Shown piece after piece: positions 14,626 to 27,905 of a DNA stretch of 64,000 nt. This DNA comes from Megalopta genalis (Eukaryota > Arthropoda > Insecta > Hymenoptera > Halictidae), in NCBI RefSeq assembly GCF_051020955.1, contig NW_027476863.1:1-64000 (forward strand), given 5' to 3'. The first letter of the stretch is position 1. Each line of letters starts with the position of its first letter. Made by a program: the position numbers and the translations under genes. The notes beneath the pieces are model-generated. The model was not told the origin of the DNA. It ran no database searches and saw only the letters and a program-made list of their open reading frames with translations.

Positions 14626-16808
14626 TAGATGCGATACACATGATTTAGCTGCAAATCAAAGCGATGTAGAAGGTATATCTTCAAATCCAAACGAAACACA
14701 TGATTTAGCTGCAAATCAATGCGATGTAGAAGGTTTAGATTCAAATCCAAACGAAACACATGATTTAGCTTCAAATGAATGCGATGTAAAAGGTATAGAT
14801 TCAAATCCAAGCGCAACACATGATTTAGCTTCAAATCAATGCGATGTAGAAGGTTTAGCTTCAAATCCATGCGAGACAAATGATTTAGCATCAGATACTT
14901 GCGATATAACCGAAATAGCTTCAAATGCAGGGGAAACAAACGAGTTAGCTTCAAATCCATGCGAAACACATGATTTAGCTGCAAATCAATGCGATGTAGA
15001 AGGTTTAGCTTCAAATCCATGCGAAACAAATGATTTAGCTTCAAACACTTACGATATAAGTGATATAGCATCAAATGCAGGCGAAACGAACGAGTTAGCT
15101 TCAAATCCATGCGAGACAAATGATTTAGTATCAGATACTGGCGATATAACCGAAATAGCTTCAAATGCAGGGGAAACAAACGAGTTAGCATCAATTCCAT
15201 GCAAAACACATGATTCAGCTTCAAATCAAAGCGATGTAGAAGGTATATCTTCAAATCCAAACAAACCACATGATTTAGCTTCAAATCAATGCGATGTAGA
15301 AGTTATAGATTCAAATCCAAGCGAAACACATGATTTAGCTTCAAATCAATGCGATGTAGAAGGTTAAACTTCAAATCTATACGAAACAAATGATTTAGCT
15401 TCAGATACTTGCGATATAACTGAAATAGCTTCAAATGCAGGCGAAACGACCGAGTTAGCTTCAAATCCATACGAAACACATGATTTAGCTGCAAATCAAT
15501 GCGATGTAGAAGATATAGCTTCAAATCCATGCGAAACGCATGATTTAGCTGCAAATCAATGCGATGTAGAAGGTTTAGCTTCAAATCCATGCGAAACAAA
15601 TGATTTAGTATCAGATACTTGCGACATAACTGAAATAGCTTCAAATGCAGGGGAAACAAACGAGTTAGCATCAATTCCATGCGAAACACATGATTTAGCT
15701 GCAAATCAAAGCGATGTAGAAGGTATATCTTCAAATCCAAACGAAACACATGATATAGCTTCAAACCAATGCGATGTAGAAGGTATAGATTCAAATCCAA
15801 GCGCAACACATGATTTAGCTTCAAATCAATGCGATGTAGAAGGTTTATCTTCAAATCCATGCGAAACAAATGATTTAGCATCAGATACTTGCGATATAAC
15901 TGAAATAGCTTCAAATGCAGGGGAAACAACGAGTTAGCATCAATTCCATGCGAAACACATGATTTAGCTGCAAATCAATGCGATGTAGAAGGTTAAACTT
16001 CAAATCTATACGAAACAAATGATTTAGCTTCAGATACTTGCGATATAACTGAAATAGCTTCAAATGCAGGCGAAACGACCGAGTTAGCTTCAAATCCATA
16101 CGAAACACATGATTTAGCTGCAAATCAATGCGATGTAGAAGATATAGCTTCAAATCCATGCGAAACGCATGATTTAGCTGCAAATCAATGCGATGTAGAA
16201 GGTTTAGCTTCAAATCCATGCGAAACAAATGATTTAGTATCAGATACTTGCGACATAACTGAAATAGCTTCAAATGCAGGGGAAACAAACGAGTTAGCAT
16301 CAATTCCATGCGAACAACACAAATTTAGCTGCAAATCAAAGCGATGTAGAAGGTATATCTTCAAATCCAAACGAAACACATGATATAGCTTCAAATCAAT
16401 GCGATGTAGAATGTATAGATTCAAATCCAAGCGCAACACATGATTTAGCTTCAAATCAATGCGATGTAGAAGGTTTATCTTCAAATCCATGCGAAACAAA
16501 TGATTTAGCATCAGATACTTGCGATATAACTGAAATAGCTTCAAATGCAGGGGAAACAAACGAGTTAGCATCAATTCCATGCGAAACACATGATTTAGCT
16601 GCCAATCAATGCGATGTAGAAGGTTTAGCTTCAAATCCAAACGAAACACATGATTTAGCTTCAAATGAATGCGATGTAAAAGGTATAGATTCAAATCCAA
16701 GCGCAACACATGATTTAGATTCAAATCAATGCGATGAAGAAGGTTTAGCTTCAAATCCATGCGAGACAAATGATTTAGCATTAGATACTTACGATATAAC
16801 TGATATAG
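13180..16808. repeat. 3.63-kb higher-order repeat, copy 1
   Basis: Matches the adjacent 16,809-20,430 at an offset of about 3,629 (tags at 14,367 and 17,996). Private changes in this copy include a missing A near 15,929 (GAAACAACGAG) and a scrambled monomer near 16,313-16,325 (GCGAACAACACAAATT), which interrupt the frames that stay open in copy 2. Confidence 0.75.
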
Positions 16809-19800
16809 CTTCAAATGCAGGCGAAACGACCGAGTTAGCTTCAAATCCATGCGAAACACATGATTTAGCTGCAAATCAATGCGATGTAGAAGGTATAGCT
16901 TCAAATCCATGCGAAACAAATGATTTAGCTTCAAATCAATGCGATGTAGAAGGTTTATCTTCAAATCCATGCGAAACAAATGATTTAGCTTCAAACACTT
17001 GCGATATAAGTGATATAGCTTCAAATGCAGACGAAACGAACGAGTTTACTTCAAATCCATGCGAAACACATGATTTAGATGCAAATCAATGCGATGTAGA
17101 AGGTTTAGCTTCAAATCCATGCGAAACAAATGATTTAGCATCATATACTTGCGATATAACTGATATAGCTTCAAATGCAGGGGAAACAAACGAGTTAGCA
17201 TAAAATCCATGCAAAACACATGATTTAGCTTCAAATCAATGCGATGTAGAAGGTTTAGCTTCAAAACCATGCGAAACAAATGATTTAGCTTCAAACACTT
17301 GTGATGTAAGTGATATAGCTGCAAATGCAGGCGAAACGAACGAGTTAGCTTCAAATCCATGCGAAACACATGATTTAGATGCAAATCAATGCGATGTAGA
17401 AGGTTTAGCTTCAAATCCATGCGAAACAAATGATTTAGCATCAGATACTTACGATATAACTGATATAGCTTCAAATGCAGGGGAAACAAACGAGTTAGCT
17501 TCAAATCCATGCGACACACATGATTTAGCTGCAAATCAATGCGATGTAGAATGTTTTGCTTTAAATCCATGCGAAACAAATGATTTAGCTTCAAACACTT
17601 ACGATATAAGTGATATAGCATCAAATGCAGGCGAAACGAACGAGTTAGCTTCAAATCCATGCGAAACACATGATTTAGCTGTAAATCAATGCGATGTAGA
17701 AGGTTTAGCTTCAAATGCATGCGAAACAAATGATTTAGCATCAGATACTTGCGATATAACTGATATAGCTTCAAATGCAGGGGAAACAAACGAGTTAGCT
17801 TCAAATACATGCGAAACACATGATTTAGATGCAAATCATTGCGATGTAGAAGGTTTAGCTTCAAATCCATGCGAAGCAAATGATTTAGCATCAGATACTT
17901 GCGATATAACTGATATAGCTTCAAATGCAGGGGAAACAAACGAGTTAGCTTCAAATCCATGCGAAACGCATGATTTAGCTGCAAATCAATGCGATGTATA
18001 AGGTTTAGCTTCAATCCATGCGAAACAAATGATTTAGCATCAGATACTTGCGACATAACTGAAATAGCTTCAAATGCAGGGGAAACAAACGAGTTAGCAC
18101 CAATTCCATGCGAAACACATGATTTAGATGCAAATCAATGCGATGTAGAAGGTTTAGCTTCAAATCCATGCGAAGCAAATGATTTAGCATCAGATACTTG
18201 CGATATAACTGATATAGCTTCAAATGCAGGGGAAACAAACGAGTTAGCATCAATTAGATGCGATACACATGATTTAGCTGCAAATCAAAGCGATGTAGAA
18301 GGTATATCTTCAAATCCAAACGAAACACATGATTTAGCTGCAAATCAATGCGATGTAGAAGGTTTAGATTCAAATCCAAACGAAACACATGATTTAGCTT
18401 CAAATGAATGCGATGTAAAAGGTATAGATTCAAATCCAAGCGCAACACATGATTTAGCTTCAAATCAATGCGATGTAGAAGGTTTAGCTTCAAATCCATG
18501 CGAGACAAATGATTTAGCATCAGATACTTGCGATATAACCGAAATAGCTTCAAATGCAGGGGAAACAAACGAGTTAGCTTCAAATCCATGCGAAACACAT
18601 GATTTAGCTGCAAATCAATGCGATGTAGAAGGTTTAGCTTCAAATCCATGCGAAACAAATGATTTAGCTTCAAACACTTACGATATAAGTGATATAGCAT
18701 CAAATGCAGGCGAAACGAACGAGTTAGCTTCAAATCCATGCGAGACAAATGATTTAGTATCAGATACTTGCGATATAACCGAAATAGCTTCAAATGCAGG
18801 GGAAACAAACGAGTTAGCATCAATTCCATGCAAAACACATGATTCAGCTTCAAATCAAAGCGATGTAGAAGGTATATCTTCAAATCCAAACAAACCACAT
18901 GATTTAGCTTCAAATCAATGCGATGTAGAAGTTATAGATTCAAATCCAAGCGAAACACATGATTTAGCTTCAAATCAATGCGATGTAGAAGGTTAAACTT
19001 CAAATCTATACGAAACAAATGATTTAGCTTCAGATACTTGCGATATAACTGAAATAGCTTCAAATGCAGGCGAAACGACCGAGTTAGCTTCAAATCCATA
19101 CGAAACACATGATTTAGCTGCAAATCAATGCGATGTAGAAGATATAGCTTCAAATCCATGCGAAACGCATGATTTAGCTGCAAATCAATGCGATGTAGAA
19201 GGTTTAGCTTCAAATCCATGCGAAACAAATGATTTAGTATCAGATACTTGCGACATAACTGAAATAGCTTCAAATGCAGGGGAAACAAACGAGTTAGCAT
19301 CAATTCCATGCGAAACACATGATTTAGCTGCAAATCAAAGCGATGTAGAAGGTATATCTTCAAATCCAAACGAAACACATGATATAGCTTCAAACCAATG
19401 CGATGTAGAAGGTATAGATTCAAATCCAAGCGCAACACATGATTTAGCTTCAAATCAATGCGATGTAGAAGGTTTATCTTCAAATCCATGCGAAACAAAT
19501 GATTTAGCATCAGATACTTGCGATATAACTGAAATAGCTTCAAATGCAGGGGAAACAAACGAGTTAGCATCAATTCCATGCGAAACACATGATTTAGCTG
19601 CAAATCAATGCGATGTAGAAGGTTAAACTTCAAATCTATACGAAACAAATGATTTAGCTTCAGATACTTGCGATATAACTGAAATAGCTTCAAATGCAGG
19701 CGAAACGACCGAGTTAGCTTCAAATCCATACGAAACACATGATTTAGCTGCAAATCAATGCGATGTAGAAGATATAGCTTCAAATCCATGCGAAACGCAT

Positions 19801-20430
19801 GATTTAGCTGCAAATCAATGCGATGTAGAAGGTTTAGCTTCAAATCCATGCGAAACAAATGATTTAGTATCAGATACTTGCGACATAACTGAAATAGCTT
19901 CAAATGCAGGGGAAACAAACGAGTTAGCATCAATTCCATGCGAAACACATGATTTAGCTGCAAATCAAAGCGATGTAGAAGGTATATCTTCAAATCCAAA
20001 CGAAACACATGATATAGCTTCAAATCAATGCGATGTAGAATGTATAGATTCAAATCCAAGCGCAACACATGATTTAGCTTCAAATCAATGCGATGTAGAA
20101 GGTTTATCTTCAAATCCATGCGAAACAAATGATTTAGCATCAGATACTTGCGATATAACTGAAATAGCTTCAAATGCAGGGGAAACAAACGAGTTAGCAT
20201 CAATTCCATGCGAAACACATGATTTAGCTGCCAATCAATGCGATGTAGAAGGTTTAGCTTCAAATCCAAACGAAACACATGATTTAGCTTCAAATGAATG
20301 CGATGTAAAAGGTATAGATTCAAATCCAAGCGCAACACATGATTTAGATTCAAATCAATGCGATGAAGAAGGTTTAGCTTCAAATCCATGCGAGACAAAT
20401 GATTTAGCATCAGATACTTACGATATAACT
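16809..20430. repeat. 3.63-kb higher-order repeat, copy 2
   Basis: Tandem neighbour of 13,180-16,808; contains the tag at 17,996. The 553-codon minus-strand open stretch at 18,932-20,593 is identical in length and nearly identical in sequence to 10,596-12,257, as expected for segmental copies. Confidence 0.75.
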
Positions 20431-22961
20431 GATATAGCTTCAAATGCAGGGGAAACAAACGAGTTAGCTTCAAATCCATGCGACACACATGATTTAGCTG
20501 CAAATCAATGCGATGTAGAAGGTTTAGCTTCAAATCCAAGCGAAACACATGATTTAGCTTCAAATCAATGCGATGTAGAAGGTTAAACTTCAATCTATAC
20601 GAAACAAATGATTTAGCTTCAGATACTTGCGATATAACTGAAATAGCTTCAAATGCAGGCGAAACGACCGAGTTAGCTTCAAATCCATGCGAAACACATG
20701 ATTTAGCTGCAAATCAATGCGATGTAGAAGGTATAGCTTCAAATCCATGCGAAACAAATGATTTAGCTTCAAATCAATGCGATGTAGAAGGTTTAGCTTC
20801 AAATCCATGCGAAACAAATGATTTAGCTTCAAACACTTGCGATATAAGTGATATAGCTTCAAATGCAGGCGAAACGAACGAGTTTACTTCAAATCCATGC
20901 GAAACACATGATTTAGATGCAAATCAATGCGATGTAGAAGGTTTAGCTTCAAATCCATGCGAAACAAATGATTTAGCATCATATACTTGCGATATAACTG
21001 ATATAGCTTCAAATGCAGGGGAAACAAACGAGTTAGCATAAAATCCATGCAAAACACATGATTTAGCTTCAAATCAATGCGATGTAGAAGGTTTAGCTTC
21101 AAATCCATGCGAAACAAATGATTTAGCTTCAAACACTTGTGATGTAAGTGATATAGCTGCAAATGCAGGCGAAACGAACGAGTTATCCTCAAATCCATGC
21201 GAAACACATGATTTAGATGCAAATCAATGCGATGTAGAAGGTTTAGCTTCAAATCCATGCGAATCAAATGATTTAGCATCAGATACTTACGATATAACTG
21301 ATATAGCTTCAAATGCAGGGGAAACAAACGAGTTAGCTTCAAATCCATGCGACACACATGATTTAGCTGCAAATCAATGCGATGTAGAAGGTTTAGCTTC
21401 AAATCCAAGCGAAACACATGATTTAGCTTCAAATCAATGCGATGTAGAAGGTTAAACTTCAAATCTATACGAAACAAATGATTTAGCTTCAGATACTTGC
21501 GATATAACTGAAATAGCTTCAAATGCAGGCGAAACGACCGAGTTAGCTTCAAATCCATGCGAAACACATGATTTAGCTGCAAATCAATGCGATGTAGAAG
21601 GTATAGCTTCAAATCCATGCGAAACAAATGATTTAGCTTCAAATCAATGCGATGTAGAAGGTTTATCTTCAAATCCATGCGAAACAAATGATTTAGCTTC
21701 AAACACTTGCGATATAAGTGATATAGCTTCAAATGCAGGCGAAACGAACGAGTTTACTTCAAATCCATGCGAAACACATGATTTAGATGCAAATCAATGC
21801 GATGTAGAAGGTTTAGCTTCAAATCCATGCGAAACAAATGATTTAGCATCATATACTTGCGATATAACTGATATAGCTTCAAATGCAGGGGAAACAAACG
21901 AGTTAGCATAAAATCCATGCAAAACACATGATTTAGCTTCAAATCAATGCGATGTAGAAGGTTTAGCTTCAAAACCATGCGAAACAAATGATTTAGCTTC
22001 AAACACTTGTGATGTAAGTGATATAGCTGCAAATGCAGGCGAAACGAACGAGTTAGCTTCAAATCCATGCGAAACACATGATTTAGATGCAAATCAATGC
22101 GATGTAGAAGGTTTAGCTTCAAATCCATGCGAAACAAATGATTTAGCATCAGATACTTACGATATAACTGATATAGCTTCAAATGCAGGGGAAACAAACG
22201 AGTTAGCTTCAAATCCATGCGACACACATGATTTAGCTGCAAATCAATGCGATGTAGAAGGTTTTGCTTTAAATCCATGCGAAACAAATGATTTAGCTTC
22301 AAACACTTACGATATAAGTGATATAGCATCAAATGCAGGCGAAACGAACGAGTTAGCTTCAAATCCATGCGAAACACATGATTTAGCTGTAAATCAATGC
22401 GATGTAGAAGGTTTAGCTTCAAATGCATGCGAAACAAATGATTTAGCATCAGATACTTGCGATATAACTGATATAGCTTCAAATGCAGGGGAAACAAACG
22501 AGTTAGCTTCAAATACATGCGAAACACATGATTTAGATGCAAATCATTGCGATGTAGAAGGTTTAGCTTCAAATCCATGCGAAGCAAATGATTTAGCATC
22601 AGATACTTGCGATATAACTGATATAGCTTCAAATGCAGGGGAAACAAACGAGTTAGCTTCAAATCCATGCGAAACGCATGATTTAGCTGCAAATCAATGC
22701 GATGTATAAGGTTTAGCTTCAATCCATGCGAAACAAATGATTTAGCATCAGATACTTGCTACATAACTGAAATAGCTTCAAATGCAGGGGAAACAAACGA
22801 GTTAGCATCAATTCCATGCGAAACACATGATTTAGATGCAAATCAATGCGATGTAGAAGGTTTAGCTTCGAATCCATGCGAAGCAAATGATTTAGCATCA
22901 GATACTTGCGATATAACTGATATAGCTTCAAATGCAGGGGAAACAAACGAGTTAGCTTCAA
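17726..22961. repeat. 8.34-kb spaced duplication, copy 2
   Basis: Second copy of 9,390-14,625. The match ends near 22,961, where this copy continues with a type A monomer (AATCCATGCG) while copy 1 has the AATTAGATGCG variant. Confidence 0.8.
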
Positions 22962-23390
22962 ATCCATGCGAAACGCATGATTTAGCTGCAAATCAATGCG
23001 ATGTAGAAGGTTTAGCTTCAAATCCATGCGAAACAAATGATTTAGTATCAGATACTTGCGACATAACTGAAATAGCTTCAAATGCAGGGGAAACAAACGA
23101 GTTAGCATCAATTCCATGCAAAACACATGATTTAGCTTCAAATCAAAGCAATGTAGAAGGTATATCTTCAAATCCAAACGAAACACATGATATAGCTTCA
23201 AATCAATGCGATGTAGAAGGTATTGATTCAAATCCAAGCGCAACACATGATTTAGCTTCAAATCAATGCGATGTTGAAGGTTTATCTTCAAATCCATGCG
23301 AAACAAATGATTTAGCATCAGATACTTGCGATATAACTGAAATAGCTTCAAATGCAGGGGAAACAAACGAGTTAGCATCAATTCCATGCG

Positions 23391-24800
23391 AAACACATTA
23401 TTTAGCTGCAAATCAATGCGATGTAGAAGGTTTAGCTTCAAATCCAAACGAAACACATGATTTAGCTTCAAATGAATGCGATGTAAAAGGTATAGATTCA
23501 AATCCAAGCGAAACAAATGATTTAGCATCAGATACTTGCGATATAACTGATATAGCTTCAAATGCAGGGGAAACAAACGAGTTAGCATAAAATCCATGCA
23601 AAACACATGATTTAGCTTCAAATCAATGCGATGTAGAAGGTTTAGCTTCAAATCCAAGCAAAACAAATAATTTAGCTTCAAACGCTTGTGATGTAAGTGA
23701 TATAGCTGCAAATGCAGGCGAATCGAACGAGTTAGCTTCTAATCCATGCGAAACACATGATTTAGATGCAAATCAATGCGATGTAGAAGGTTTAGCTTCA
23801 AATCCATGCGAAACAAATGATTTAGCATCAGATACTTGCGATATAACTGATATAGCTTCAAATGCAGGGGAAACAAACGAGTTAGCTTCAAATCCATGCG
23901 ACACACATGATTTAGCTGCAAATCAATGCGATGTAGAAGGTTTAGCTTCAAATCCATGCGAAACAAATGATTTAGCTTCAAACACTTACGATATAAGTGA
24001 TATAGCATCAAATGCAGGCGAAACGAACGAGTTAGCTTCAAATCCATGCGAAACACATGATTTAGCTGTAAATCAATGCGATGTAGAAGGTTTAGCTTCA
24101 AATGCATGCGAAACAAATGATTTAGCATCAGATACTTGCGATGTAACTGATATAGCTTCAAATGCAGGGCAAACAAACGAGTTAGCTTCAAATCCATGCG
24201 AAACACATGATTTAGATGCAAATCAATGCGATGTTGAAGGTTTAGCTTCAAATCCATGCGAAGCAAATGATTTAGCATCAGATACTTGCGATATAACTGA
24301 TATAGCTTCAAATGCAGGGGAAACAAACTAGTTAGCTTCAAATCCATGCGAAACGCATCATTTAGCTGCAAATCAATGCGATGTATAAGGTTTAGCTTCA
24401 ATCCATTTGTAACAAATGATTTAGCATCAGATACTTGCGACATAACTGAAATAGCTTCAAATGCAGGGGAAACAAACGAGTTAGCATCAATTCCATGCGA
24501 AACACATGATTTAGATGCAAATCAATGCGATGTAGAAGGTTTAGCTTCAAATCCATGCGAAGGAAATGATTTAGCATCAGATACTTGCGATATAACTGAT
24601 ATAGCTTCAAATGCAGGGGAAACAAACGAGTTAGCTTCAAATCCATGCGAAACGCATGATTTAGCTGCAAATCAATGCGATGTAGAAGGTTTAGCTTCAA
24701 ATCCATGCGAAACAAATGATTTAGTATAAGATTCTTGCGACATAACTGAAATAGCTTCAAATGCAGGGGAAACAAACGAGTTAGCATCAATTCCATGCGA
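23391..24800. repeat. 4.50-kb spaced duplication, copy 1
   Basis: Matches 27,893-29,300 at an offset of 4,502. Tag GTATAAGG at 24,383 pairs with 28,885. Both copies share unusual states: AAACTAG or AATCTAG near 24,328/28,830 and CATCATTTAGC near 24,357/28,859. Confidence 0.8.
24481..24780. repeat. 300-bp tandem duplication, copy 1
   Basis: Ten monomers (two pentamers) repeated immediately at 24,781-25,080. The only difference I see is GATTCTTGCG here against GATACTTGCG in the second copy. The homologous segment near 28,983-29,282 is single. Confidence 0.93.
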
Positions 24801-25080
24801 AACACATGATTTAGATGCAAATCAATGCGATGTAGAAGGTTTAGCTTCAAATCCATGCGAAGGAAATGATTTAGCATCAGATACTTGCGATATAACTGAT
24901 ATAGCTTCAAATGCAGGGGAAACAAACGAGTTAGCTTCAAATCCATGCGAAACGCATGATTTAGCTGCAAATCAATGCGATGTAGAAGGTTTAGCTTCAA
25001 ATCCATGCGAAACAAATGATTTAGTATAAGATACTTGCGACATAACTGAAATAGCTTCAAATGCAGGGGAAACAAACGAG
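24781..25080. repeat. 300-bp tandem duplication, copy 2
   Basis: Near-perfect copy of the preceding 300 bp. Downstream the match to the 29-kb region resumes at an offset of 4,202 (4,502 minus 300), showing that the length difference is exactly this block. Confidence 0.93.
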
Positions 25081-25290
25081 TTAGCATCAATTCCATGCAA
25101 AACACATGATTTAGCTTCAAATCAAAGCGATGTAGAAGGTATATCTTCAAATCCAAACGAAACACATGATTTAGCTTCAAATCAATGCGATGTAGAAGTT
25201 ATAGATTCAAATCCAAGCGCAACACATGATTTAGCTTCAAATCAATGCGATGTAGAAGGTTTAGCCTCAAATCCATGCGAAACAAATGAT

Positions 25291-25415
25291 TTACCTACAA
25301 ACACTTGGGATATAAGTGATATAGCAGGAAATGCAGACGAATCAAACGTGGAAGCTTCAAAATCCATGCGATACATATCATTTAACTTCAAATCGATACG
25401 AAGTAGAAGGCTTAG
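25291..25415. repeat. TNTWDISD/SKSMRYIS marker block (type example)
   Basis: A block of about 125 bp running from TTACCTACAAACACTTGGG through GCAGGAAATGCAGACGAATC and TTCAAAATCCATGCGATAC to ATACGAAGTAGAAGGC. One monomer is 31 bp. Recurs at about 32,794-32,915, 34,176-34,300, 57,612-57,736, 58,304-58,430, 60,373-60,496, 61,572-61,696 and 63,674-63,800, with looser versions near 30,033-30,160 and 35,197-35,310. Not seen in 1-25 kb or 36.9-48 kb. Confidence 0.85.
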
Positions 25416-26329
25416 ATTCAAATCCATGCGAAACAAATGATTTAGCATCAGATACTTGCGATATAACCGAAATAGCTTCAAATGCAGGGGAAACAAACGA
25501 GTTAGCATCAACTTCATGCAAAACACATGATTTAGCTTCAATCAAAGCGTTGTAGAAGTTATATCTTCAAATCCAAACGAAAATCATGATTTAGCTTCAA
25601 ATCAATGCGATGTAGAAGGTATAGATTCAAATCCAAGCGCAACACATGATTTAGCCTCAAATCAATGCGATGTAGAAGGTTTTGCATCAAATCCATGCGA
25701 AACAAATGATTTAGGTTCAGATACTTGCGATACATTGATATTGCTTCAAATGCAGGCGAAACTAACAAGTTAGCTTCAAATCCATGCGAAACACATGATT
25801 TAGCTTCAAACACTTGGGATATAAGTGATATAGCTTCAAATGCAGACGAAACAATCGAGTTAGCTTCAAAGCCAAGCGAATCACATGATTTAGCTGTAAA
25901 TCAATGCGATGTAGAAGGTTTAGCTTCAAATCCATGCGAGACAAATGATTTAGCATCAGATACTTGCGATATAACTGATATAGCTTCAAATGCAGGGGAA
26001 ACAAACGAGTTAGCATAAAATCCATGCAAAACACATGATTTAGCTTCAAATCAATGCGATGTAGAAGGTTTAGCTTCAAATCCATGCGAAACAAATGATT
26101 TAGATTCAAACACTTACGATATAAGTGATATAGCATCAAATGCAGGGGAAACAAACGAGTTAGCATCAAATCCATTCGAAACAAATGATTTAGCATCAGA
26201 TACTTGCGATATAACTGATATAGCTTCAAATGCAGGGGAAACAAACGAGTTAGCATCAAATCCATGCAAAACACATGATTTAGCTGCAAATCAATTGCGA
26301 TGTAAAAGGTTTAGCTTCAAATCCAAGCG

Positions 26330-27905
26330 AGACACATGATTTAGCATCAGATACTTGCGATATAACTAAAATAGCTTCAAATGCAGGGGAAACGAACGAG
26401 TTAGCATCAATTCCATGCAAAACACATGATTTAGCTTCAAATCAAAGCGATGTAGAATGTATATCTTCAAATCCGAACGAAACACATGATTTAGCTTCAA
26501 ATCAATGCGATGTAGAAGGTATAGATTCAAATCCAAGCGCAACACATGATTTAGCTTCAAATCAATGCGATGTAGATGGTTTAACTTCAAATCCATGCGA
26601 AACAAATGATTTAGCTTCAAACACTTTTGATATAAGTGATATAGCTGCAAATGCAGACGAATCAAACGGGATAGCTTCAAAATCCATGCGATACATATCA
26701 TTTAGCTTCAAATCGATACGATGTAGAAGGTTTAGCTTCAAATCCATGCGAAACAAATGATTTAGCTTCAAACACTTACGATATAAGTGATATAGCATCA
26801 AATGCAGGCGAAACGAACGAGTTAGCTTCAAATCCATGCGAAACACATGATTTAGCTGTAAATCAATCCGATGTAGAAGGTTTAGCTTCAAATCCATGCG
26901 AAACAAATGATTTGGCTTCAAACACTTTTGATATAAGTGATATAGCTGCAAATGCAGACGAATCAAACGGGATAGCTTCAAAATCCATGCAATACATATC
27001 ATTTAGCTTCAAATCGATACGATGTAGAAGGTTTAGCTTCAAATCCATGCGAAACAAATGATTTAGCTTCAAACACTTACGATATAAGTGATATAGCATC
27101 AAATGCAGGCGAAACTAACGAGTTAGCTTCAAAGCCAAGCGAATCACATGATTTAGCTGTAAATCAATGCGATGTAGAAGGTTTAGCTTCAAATCCATGC
27201 GAGACAAATGATTTAGCATCAGATACTTGCGATATAACTGATATAGCTTCAAATGCAGTGGAAACAAACGAGTTAGCATAAAATCCATGCAAAACACATG
27301 ATTTAGCTTCAAATCAATGCGATGTAGAAGGTTTAGCTTCAAATCCATGCGAAACAAATGATTTAGCATCTGATACTTGCGATATAACTGATATAGCTTC
27401 AAATGCAGCGGAAACAAACGAGTTAGCATCTAAACCATGCAAAACACATGATTTAGCTTCAAATCAAAGCGATGTAGAAGGTATAGCTTCAAATCCAAGC
27501 GGACCACATGATTTAGCTGCAAAGCAATGCGATGTATGAAGGTTTAGCTTCAAATAAAAACGAAAAACATGATTTAGCTTCAAATCAATGCGATGTAGTA
27601 GGTATAGATTCAAATCCAAGCGCAACACATGATTTAGCTTCAAATCAATGCGACGTAGAAGGTTTAGCGTCAAATCCATGCGAAAAAAATGATTTAGCTT
27701 AAGATACTTGCGATATATGTGATACAGCTTCAAATGCAGGGGAAACAAACGAGTTAGCATCAACTCCATGCAAAACACATGATTTAGCTTCAAATCAAAG
27801 CGATGTAGAATGTATATCTTCAAATCCGAACGAAACACATGATTTAGCTTCAAATCAATGCGATGTAGAAGGTATAGATTCACATCCAAGCGCAACACAT
27901 GATTT
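26330..27905. repeat. 4.83-kb spaced duplication, copy 1
   Basis: Matches 31,161-32,736 at an offset of 4,831, including odd states such as TGATTTAGCTTAAGATACTTG, GCGATGTATGAAGG and the CACATCCAAGCG variant. It ends within about a dozen bases of where the 4.50-kb duplication copy begins (27,893). Confidence 0.85.
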
